From the NCBI RefSeq assembly GCF_003206615.1, contig NZ_PZJW01000006.1, positions 496,001 through 560,000 of the forward strand: 64,000 nucleotides of DNA. Direction: 5' to 3'. This document shows positions 57,388 through 64,000 of the stretch, in pieces. Position 1 is the first letter of the stretch, and each line of letters begins with the position of its first letter. The translations under genes and the position numbers were made by a program. The notes under the pieces were generated by a model that was not told the DNA's origin, did not search any database, and saw nothing but the letters and a program-made list of their open reading frames with translations. The DNA is from Salinicola acroporae (GTDB lineage Bacteria; Pseudomonadota; Gammaproteobacteria; Pseudomonadales; Halomonadaceae).

Positions 57388-58220
57388 GACTGGCCCTCCG
57401 TCGCTGATCGCCCCGCACCGACCACCAGCGAGGCTGGCAGCTGGAGCAGCGCAGGCGCGCTCTGATCCTGAGCGATCCGAATGCCGCGGCGGACCTCGTT
57501 GATCTGGTCGCCGTTCAGCGCTTCCCAGTTACCGTCGGCAACGCTCCAGACCCCACCGGCGCGATCGTCCGGGGTGACGTAGTACCAGCCGGTGCGGCCG
57601 ACGCGCAGGTAGTCGACCTCCCTCGCCATCTGGCTGGCCTGGCCGGCGGCCTCGGATTGCGCGCCCTCGAGCGGTCCACTCCATTGATCCATCTCTCGCC
57701 CGTAGGCCAGTTCGGCACGCCAGGCGGAAAAGATACGCTGCAGCTTGTCGGCCTGGGAGGCGTCATCGCGAGACAGCATCTGCTCCAGATCGTCGACGCG
57801 GGCCAGTCGCTCGGCACGCAGGAACGGCATGTCCGCCTCGATCATCGTCCGCAGTTGCCCGACCATCTGGCGCATCTCGCCCGGCAACGCCTCGCGGGTC
57901 ACGGATATCTGTGCGAGCGCCTGCTTTTCGGCATCGATCCGCTTGGCCTGGTTATCGACGATCGGCGCCAGTTCGGCGTTGTAGCTCTCCAGTCGATCGG
58001 CCTGCTGATCGGCCTGGCGCAAGCGCTTTAACGCCTCGCGGGTGGCGTCGTCGGCGGCGTCGATGCGCTGCTGGAGCTCGGCCTGGGTCTGCTGCGCCTG
58101 GATGCTGGCCTGGCTCAACGAGTCCTGGGCAAGTATCGGGCTGGACGCACTCACGCTGATGGCAGCGAGGCAGAGGGCCAATGCATACCCACCTCTTGTT
58201 CGCGGGAAATGAAGCACCAC
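57384..58220 (-). CDS. DUF3450 periplasmic protein, first gene of the TonB2-type operon
   Basis: A 278-aa exported protein with a signal peptide (GGYALALCLAAISVSASSPI, then LAQ) and a long helical coiled coil (about 35-115), followed by a domain ending DYLRVGRTGWYYVTPDD. DUF3450 proteins are found in front of ttpC in such operons. The start is GTG at 58220 with AAGGAG five bases before. It probably contacts the coiled coil of TtpC. Function unknown. Confidence 0.87.
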   Translation of the reverse strand: MVLHFPRTRGGYALALCLAAISVSASSPILAQDSLSQASIQAQQTQAELQQRIDAADDATREALKRLRQADQQADRLESYNAELAPIVDNQAKRIDAEKQALAQISVTREALPGEMRQMVGQLRTMIEADMPFLRAERLARVDDLEQMLSRDDASQADKLQRIFSAWRAELAYGREMDQWSGPLEGAQSEAAGQASQMAREVDYLRVGRTGWYYVTPDDRAGGVWSVADGNWEALNGDQINEVRRGIRIAQDQSAPALLQLPASLVVGAGRSATEGQS

Positions 58221-58585
58221 GCTATCTCCTTGCGGATAGGCCGTAACGACGAGGCGGTGAAGAGCGCCGCCGGGTCGGCGGAATGACGAGATTGAATTCG
58301 ACGCGACACGCTAATACAAACAAGAACAATTATCAATAAGATCAGGTCATGCCGTCCGCGTCTCGCACACTTGGCCCGTAAGTCCATGGGACTTGCGCAC
58401 GCCGGACACGAGGCCGGCATAAAGGGTGCTTCTTCCGATCAGGAGGAGCCCGGCCCAGAGCGCCAGAGGGCCTGCATGGTCAATCGCCCCCGGCCTGCGC
58501 CATGGCTGGACGTCATTGCACAAGTTGCTCATGATACTTTTCAGCCAGGCCAACGCCTCATCTGCCATCCAAGGCTCTATCCATC
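58221..58585. other. Intergenic region between the TonB operon and the AraC-type gene
   Basis: This 365-bp gap is AT-rich near 58310-58345 and holds the Fur-like site and probably the TonB operon promoter. No complete gene was recognised in the rest (58346-58585). Confidence 0.5.
58313..58341 (-). promoter_or_regulatory. Fur-box-like AT-rich site before the TonB operon
   Basis: Minus strand reads TTGATAATTGTTCTTGTTTG: one half site TGATAAT is perfect, the other (GTTCTTG) matches the consensus ATTATCA at about three positions. It lies some 100 bp before the GTG start. Location and gene content support Fur control, but the motif alone is weak. Confidence 0.4.
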
Positions 58586-59437
58586 ATGTCGAGCGTGACC
58601 ATCAATGACCTCAGCGTACCGTGGGATGTCGACAGCCTCTCGCCAGCCGTTGTGGCCTTGAGTGCCGAGTCGGTATCAGCGGACTGGGAAAATGCGAGGC
58701 ATCAGCACCGCAAGGCGCAGCTCGTTTACTCCGCGCGCGGCATCCTCAACTGCGAAATCGAAGGCGGCATCTGGATAGTGCCGCCGCAGTGCGCCATCTG
58801 GATCCCCGGAGACTTGCCCCATTCGGCGCGCGGGGCAGGAGAGACGGAGTGCTACTGCCTGTTCGTCTAGCCTGACGCCGCACCGGACCTGCCAAGAACC
58901 TGTTGCACGATTTCCGTATCGCCATTACTGCGCGAATTGCTACTGAGAGCGGCCTGTTTTTCTGATCTGTACGCGCCGGGCGGGCGGGAAGAGCGGCTGA
59001 TTGCCGCACTGCTCGATGAGCTGGTGGCGGCACCGGTGGAAGACCTGCATCTGCCCATGCCGCGGGACCCCAGATTGCGCCGCCTCACGGAAATGATGCT
59101 GGCCGACCCTACAGGCAAAGCCACCAAGGCGGATTGGGCAACGCGTATTGGCATGAGCGAGCGAAGCATGAGCCGTCTCTTGCTGCATGACACAGGCCTG
59201 AGCTTCGGGCGATGGCGTCGGCAGTTCCATGTGATTCTTGCGCTTCAACGTTTGACCAGGGGTGAAAGCGTACAAAGTGTGGCGATGGAACTGGGGTATG
59301 AAAATGCCAGCGGCTTCGTCACCATGTTCCGCAAGGCGGTGGGCAAGCCGCCAGCGCGCTACCTCTCGGATCGCATGAATGGCGCAACGCTCAATGCCAC
59401 GCCCGGCGTCGTGCTGCCCAACGCCATTCCCCCCTGA
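58586..59437 (+). pseudogene. AraC-family regulator interrupted by in-frame TAG
   Basis: A 284-codon AraC-type transcription factor, probably the local regulator of the receptor gene, broken by one stop. The first part (from ATG at 58586) is a cupin-like effector domain (AQLVYSARGILNCEIEGGIW, then WIPGDLPHSARG). It stops at TAG 58868-58870 after CYCLFV. The same frame continues without a break: PDAAPDLPRTCCTISVSPLL, then the DNA-binding domain with two helix-turn-helix units (IGMSERSMSRLLLHDTGLSF and MELGYENASGFVTMFRKAVG). Changing TAG to GAG would restore FVEPDAAP. A loss-of-function mutation, a sequencing error, or stop suppression all fit. Confidence 0.85.
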
Positions 59438-59503
59438 TACTGAATTACGACACTCAGCCAGCCTATTTTTCATTACGGCCATGTTGTTAAAACATCATTG
59501 GGC

Positions 59504-59533
59504 TTGGCCTAACTGAATAACAATCTGGCCTAG
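59504..59533 (+). promoter_or_regulatory. Direct repeat TGGCCTA x2, likely AraC-type operator
   Basis: TGGCCTA occurs at 59505-59511 and 59526-59532, 21 bp apart, which is two helical turns and typical for AraC-family monomers on one DNA face. A -10-like TTAAAT (59564-59569) is at the right distance downstream. It lies directly before the receptor and after the AraC-type gene. Confidence 0.5.
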
Positions 59534-59599
59534 TTTCGCCATGAGTCCTGTGGGTTTCCATTGTTAAATACGGCATCTAAATGCAAATGGGACTTATTG

Positions 59600-61910
59600 A
59601 TGCCATCGTTAACAACTACTGCACCATACCGTTGGCCAAACCATAGGCGCTTGGCGCCCACGATCCCTTCCCATCCAACGTGGCCGTACAAGGGCGTCAT
59701 CTGGCGCATGCCCCGCACCATGCTGGGCTCGGCAGTGGCGGCGGCAGCTCTCATCAGCGCGCAGGGTGCCTTTGCCGCCGAGCCAGGACAGACCCAGCCC
59801 AAGACAGGGAAAACGTCTCAAGCGGTGGTGGCCTTGCCGGCCATCACCATTACCCAGCGCAGGGATATGGCGACCACCGAGGGCACTGGCTCCTACACCA
59901 CTGGTGAAACGGCGGCGGCAACGCATCTGCCACTGTCGCTGCAGCAAACACCGCAGGCAGTGACGGTGATCACACGCCAACGCATGGACGACCAGCAATT
60001 GAATTCGGTGCAGGACGTGCTGGAGAACGCCACGGGCGTGTCGTCGTACCAGTCCGACAGCGAGCGAACGAGTTTCTATTCGCGTGGATTCCTGATCAAC
60101 AACATTCAGTACGATGGCATCCCCACGGTGGTCGGCGACATCGTCAATGGAAGCGGCATCGGATCTCTCGATACCGCATTCTATGATCGTGTCGAGGTCG
60201 TGCGCGGCGCTTCCGGCTTGCTGACGGGCACCGGCAATCCCTCTGCCGCCATCAACTTGGTGCGCAAACGACCCACCCGTGACTTCTCTGCGGCCGCCTC
60301 GCTTGGTGCCGGGAGTTGGGACACCTACCGGGGAATGGGCGACATCTCGACACCGTTGACCGAGGACGGCCGCATCCGCGCGCGCCTCGTAGGGACGTAC
60401 CAAGATGGGCACTCGTACCTCGACGGCTACAAACCGGAGAGGGAGTCGTTCTACGGCATCATCGAGGCAGATCTGACCCCGGACACGACGCTGAGCCTGG
60501 GCTATGACCATCAGGAGGTCACGCCAAAAGGCTCTACCTGGGGAGGGTTGCCACTCTGGTTCAGCGACGGTACGCAGGCGGAGTATTCACGCTCCAAGAA
60601 TTACGCACAGGACTGGAGCCATTGGGACAACACCCACAAGACGGCGTTTGCCGGGATCGAGCACCGCTTTGACAACGATTGGAAACTCCGTGTTATCGCT
60701 AACCAGTACCGCACAGAATACGATGCCGAACTGGCCGGCCTGGTCGGTCGTCCCGATCGCGACACGGGACTGGGCTTCTATCCCTCCGGGGCTTATCCGG
60801 TAGCGCTGGCGTCTGAAGGTCACAGCCGTCAAAACACCTTCGACATGATGGCGAGCGGCCCTTTCGAGCTACTCGGCCGCCAGCATGAGTTGGTGGCGGG
60901 AGCGACGAGTTCGCGCCGCACCGCTAGCCAAGAGGATATCGCGCCGTTCTACGCCGGTATTGCGCCGGTTAATGTCTATGAGCTGCCCTGCCCTTCCCCG
61001 CCCTGACTTCGATGCCATGGCGCGGATACCGACCCGCACCCGAATCAAGCAGACCGGTGTCTACAGCGCAGCCCGGTTTTCACTGGCCGATCCTCTGAAA
61101 CTCATTGTCGGTGGCCGCTTCAGCAGTTACGAAATCGACGACGCCGTCGGTAACTCGTCGGTGCACTACAAGAAGAGTGGAGAATTCACACCGTATGCTG
61201 GCTTGATCTACGACATCGACGAGACCTATTCGGCCTACGTGAGCTACACGAGGATATTCAATCCGCAAACCGACTATCGAGACAGCAACGGCAACGTACT
61301 TACGCCGGCCAAGGGGAAAACCAAGGAAATCGGCCTGAAAGGCGAGTATCTCGACAAGCGTCTGAATGCGTCGGTCGCCTTGTTCGAGACTGAGCTGGAC
61401 AACGCTGCGCAGATCGTCGCCGGCACCTACACGCCAGGCGGCGCCCAAGCCTACCAAGGCTCGGATGGAACAAAATCGCGTGGGGTCGAACTGGACTTGC
61501 AGGGCGAGCTGGTGCCTGGCTGGAACCTCTACGCCGGTATAGCCCACTTCACGGCGCAAAGTGCCGATGGCGAACGCTTGAATTCGCAGATACCGCGCAC
61601 CACGGCACAGCTTTTCACCACCTACCAGTTGCCCGGCGCGTGGAACCCGTTGACGCTCGGCGGCGGCGTCAAATGGCAAAGCCGTTTCTACCAGGCGCCC
61701 AATACCGGTACTAGCTCATTGGGCGGGGAACAGGGTTCCTACGCATTGGTATCACTGATGGGACGTTACGCCATCACCCAGCAGACCAGCGTGGCCCTCA
61801 ACGTCAATAACCTATTCGACAAGAAGTACGCGCTACAGAAAGGCGATTTCGACACCGTGGGTTATGGCGCGCCACGCAACCTGATGGTGACGCTGGACTA
61901 CCGCTATTGA
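59600..61910 (+). pseudogene. TonB-dependent siderophore receptor broken by a frameshift
   Basis: Outer-membrane receptor of FhuE/FpvA type (ferric siderophore), about 770 codons, in two frames. Frame one carries the signal (MLGSAVAAAALISAQGAFA), a TonB-box-like segment ITITQ, the plug (SLQQTPQAVTVITRQRMDDQ, VSSYQSDSERTSFYSRGF, VEVVRGASGLLTGTGNPS), and part of the barrel. It ends at TGA 61004-61006. The second frame continues the barrel with LPRPDFDAMARIPTRTRIKQ and ends in LMVTLDYRY, the terminal aromatic. The shift of one extra base lies at 60983-61000 (CTGCCCTGCCC). The start may be 59600 or 59708. No STN domain is present. Confidence 0.88.
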
Positions 61911-61983
61911 TCGGTCCGCTGGCGAGCGCTTCAGCCGTGGGATATCCGCAGGCAGACAACCATCGATTATCGAGAAAGCACCT

Positions 61984-62439
61984 ATGTCTATTCAGTCCAC
62001 GCTACATCCCGGCCAAGCGCTGGTCACGAACAACCCGAACAAGATTGCCCTGTACTGGGTGACTACAGCCGTGGGTGTCGTGCTCTTTGTGACTTTTCAG
62101 TTGTTCTTCTACGTCAACGACTGGGTGAGAGCGCAGGGAGCGACACCGGCAATCACCTTCGCACCCGACGTACTGTGGGTGTTTTCCGCCTTCTACGGGG
62201 CTTGGATCGTCACGGTCCTGCTCGCACTGACCGGAACCCGCAGGGCGCAGTGGAGCACCCTGTTGCTCGGTAGTCTGATGGTCGTTCTGAATACCCTCGG
62301 CGGAATCTCCGATGGGTTGCGCGACGGTTGGCACATTGCCTTCTCAGCCGTTTTCTTCATCACCTTGCCAGGCGTGTTCGCCATCGCGACCACCTGGCGG
62401 GGCCTCAAAAGCCAAGGAGCCAGCCATGTCAATGGATAG
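61984..62439 (+). CDS. Small membrane protein downstream of the receptor
   Basis: A 151-aa protein with four hydrophobic segments (about 22-45, 64-83, 90-107 and 116-138), e.g. IALYWVTTAVGVVLFVTFQL and WVFSAFYGAWIVTVLLALTG. Not recognised as a known family. It is 73 bp after the receptor stop and overlaps the next gene by 14 bp, so it is probably part of a siderophore-uptake operon. Possible roles are an inner-membrane partner in iron release or signalling; nothing in the sequence decides this. Confidence 0.7.
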   Translation: MSIQSTLHPGQALVTNNPNKIALYWVTTAVGVVLFVTFQLFFYVNDWVRAQGATPAITFAPDVLWVFSAFYGAWIVTVLLALTGTRRAQWSTLLLGSLMVVLNTLGGISDGLRDGWHIAFSAVFFITLPGVFAIATTWRGLKSQGASHVNG

Positions 62440-62827
62440 TTCTGCCTTCCCTCTGGTCTGGATGCGTTTCACTCAGGAGCCCGGGCATGATCACCACAAG
62501 GACTTCGCCGAATTCGAGGCCAACCTGAAGCGCGGGGAACCCTTCGTGCTATTGAGCGATAGCGTACCGGCGGAGGACCATGAACACTCCCCGGAAGAGA
62601 AGAAACGCACCGCGCTCTGGATGAAAAAACACAAGGCTGAATTGCGAAGGCTGGTGCTGGCCATGATTCTGATCGAGCCCAGCTCGGCGAAGCGTCTTGG
62701 TTTCAAACCCTTTGCAGCCGTTTTCCCCAAGTTCTGGGGCTACCCGCTGTTGCTGGCGGCTTCACGTGAGCAAGCTATGGAGATGGCAAGAGAACTGCTG
62801 CCGGCGGATGCCAAGCCATCCCCCTAA
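62426..62827 (+). CDS. Small soluble protein of unknown function in the siderophore locus
   Basis: A 133-aa protein, begins MSMDSSAFPLVWMRFTQEPG, has a His-rich patch (HDHHKDFAEFEANLKRGEPF) and ends EMARELLPADAKPSP. No known domain recognised. ATG at 62426 has AAGGAG 6 bases before it and lies inside the end of the membrane protein gene (14-bp overlap), so the two are coupled. His residues near the N-terminus could bind metal; this is speculation. Confidence 0.68.
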   Translation: MSMDSSAFPLVWMRFTQEPGHDHHKDFAEFEANLKRGEPFVLLSDSVPAEDHEHSPEEKKRTALWMKKHKAELRRLVLAMILIEPSSAKRLGFKPFAAVFPKFWGYPLLLAASREQAMEMARELLPADAKPSP

Positions 62828-62996
62828 CGGCCCGCCCTGGCGCCCAATCTCGCATGGCACCCTGCCGCCGCGCCCTGTCACGGCGCGCAGCTGTCGAGCT
62901 CGCCTTGGCCTTTGATAAAAGCGCTCGATAAACGAGCGGCAGAGACGCGTGGTGCACTCCGGCAATGTACTGGCCGCCGTCATGCCGACAGGGAAA

Positions 62997-63020
62997 AGCC
63001 GGCGCCCTGGGGCGCCGGCT
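62997..63020 (-). terminator. Terminator after etfA
   Basis: Perfect 10-bp stem (AGCCGGCGCC and its complement) with a 4-base loop; on the minus strand it is followed by TTTCCC. It lies 20 bp beyond the etfA stop. Confidence 0.82.
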
Positions 63021-63040
63021 CGGGTCGAGACGCGGATCGG

Positions 63041-63967
63041 CTAGAGCTTCTGCTCCAGCTCAGGCAGGATCTCGAACAGGTCGCCGACCAGGCCATAGTC
63101 CGCCACCTGGAAAATGGGCGCCTCGTCATCCTTGTTGATGGCCACGATCACCTTGGAGTCCTTCATCCCGGCCAGATGCTGGATCGCACCGCTGATCCCC
63201 ACGGCGATATAGAGATCGGGGGCAACGATCTTGCCAGTCTGCCCGACCTGCATGTCGTTGGGCACGAAGCCGGCATCGACGGCGGCGCGGGAGGCACCTA
63301 TCGCCGCACCCAGCTTGTCGGCAATGCCATCGAGGAGCTTGAAGTTGTCGCCGTTGCCCATCCCGCGACCGCCGGAAATGACGACACGCGCCCCGCCCAA
63401 CTCCGGACGTTCATTCTGGGCCAGCTCCTCGCCGATAAAGCGCGACAGCTCGCTGGAGACCACGATATCCAGGGCTTCGATGGTGGCGCCACCGCCATCG
63501 GCCACCGGATCGAATGCCGTAGTGCGCACCGTGATCACCTTGAACGCATCGCTTGACTGTACCGTGGCGATGGCGTTGCCGGCGTAGATCGGCCGCTTGA
63601 AGGTGTCGGCGCTTTCGACGCTCAGAATCTCGGAGATCTGGGAGACGTCCTTGAGCGCGGCGACGCGCGGCAGCACGTTCTTGCCTTCGGTGGAGGCCGC
63701 GGCCAGCACGTGGCTGTAGTCGTCGGCGAGCTGGGCCAGCAACTCCGCCAGCGGCTCGGCCAGTTGGTGGGCGTAGGCCGGGGCGTCCGCCACGCGAACG
63801 CATGAGACGCCGTCGAGCCTGGCGGCTGCCTCGGCAACGCCGGCGACATCGTCACCCGCTACCAGAATATCGATATCGCCGCCGATCGCCAGGGCCGCGC
63901 CCACGACGTGGGCGGTACCGGCAGCGAGCTGACCGTCGTGGTGTTCGGCGAGAACCAGAATGCTCAT
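63041..63967 (-). CDS. etfA: Electron transfer flavoprotein alpha subunit
   Basis: FAD-binding subunit that takes electrons from acyl-CoA and other dehydrogenases and passes them to ETF-ubiquinone oxidoreductase; 308 aa. The N-terminus [20 protein letters not shown] is typical. The C-terminal FAD domain has [40 protein letters not shown] and [20 protein letters not shown], all family signatures. The ATG at 63967 has AGGAG upstream. It follows etfB, whose last codons lie at the window edge, in the normal order. Confidence 0.97.
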   Translation of the reverse strand: MSILVLAEHHDGQLAAGTAHVVGAALAIGGDIDILVAGDDVAGVAEAAARLDGVSCVRVADAPAYAHQLAEPLAELLAQLADDYSHVLAAASTEGKNVLPRVAALKDVSQISEILSVESADTFKRPIYAGNAIATVQSSDAFKVITVRTTAFDPVADGGGATIEALDIVVSSELSRFIGEELAQNERPELGGARVVISGGRGMGNGDNFKLLDGIADKLGAAIGASRAAVDAGFVPNDMQVGQTGKIVAPDLYIAVGISGAIQHLAGMKDSKVIVAINKDDEAPIFQVADYGLVGDLFEILPELEQKL

Positions 63968-63981
63968 CCCATCCGCTCCTA

Positions 63982-64000
63982 TCAAAGCACTTTGGCTTCG
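63982..64000 (-). CDS. etfB: Electron transfer flavoprotein beta subunit, last codons
   Basis: On the minus strand the edge reads GAAGCCAAAGTGCTTTGA, translating to EAKVL and a stop, the usual end of EtfB. It ends 14 bp before etfA. Too short to prove by itself; order and residues fit. Confidence 0.6.

Noticed and set aside
61080-61679. Minus-strand frame opposite the receptor barrel
   Set aside because: Shadow of the receptor gene; no family features.
62912-63556. Plus-strand frame opposite etfA
   Set aside because: It reads through the etfA terminator and is antisense to conserved FAD-domain codons.

Overview
The window is a gene-dense, high-GC stretch of a gammaproteobacterial chromosome. 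The gene orders gacS-like kinase/cysM/rlmD/relA/mazG, lepA/lepB/rnc/era/recO/pdxJ and algU/mucA/mucB/mucD, the RfaH, and the TtpC-type TonB system together suggest a marine or halophilic member near Halomonadaceae/Pseudomonadaceae. This placement is inferred from gene content and not computed. No rRNA, tRNA, CRISPR array or transposase was seen.

Region 1 (1-8.5 kb): a cluster of a DUF2126 transglutaminase (its end lies outside the window), a circularly permuted ATP-grasp protein, an alpha-E protein and a zinc-ribbon metallopeptidase. This is a widespread but poorly characterised set with the look of a peptide-ligation/cleavage system. A lipoprotein and a Yip1-type membrane protein follow. Region 2 (8.8-23.2 kb): proS, a lytic transglycosylase, an SlyD-like FKBP, rfaH, an AmpG-type permease, a SEC-C/TPR protein, a large membrane protein of unknown function, topB-panE, and a sugar-porter/P-loop-kinase pair. 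Region 3 (23.4-39.1 kb): cbpA-cbpM, ppc, mazG, relA, rlmD, cysM, a divergent GacS/BarA-type hybrid kinase, then pdxJ, recO, era and rnc.

Region 4 (39.3-46.5 kb): lepB, lepA, mucD, mucB, mucA and algU, i.e. protein export and translation next to the envelope-stress regulon. Two very similar sigma-E-like promoter candidates lie in front of mucA and mucD. Region 5 (46.8-53 kb): DAHP synthase, dinG, rhlB, a small basic protein and xthA.

Region 6 (53-62.9 kb) is an iron-acquisition block. A six-gene minus-strand operon (DUF3450, ttpC, exbB, exbD, tonB, TPR protein) faces a siderophore-uptake locus. That locus holds an AraC-type regulator interrupted by one in-frame TAG codon, a TonB-dependent receptor broken by one frameshift, and two small overlapping genes of unknown function. 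Between regulator and receptor lie two TGGCCTA repeats spaced 21 bp, a good candidate operator. The window closes with etfA and the last codons of etfB.
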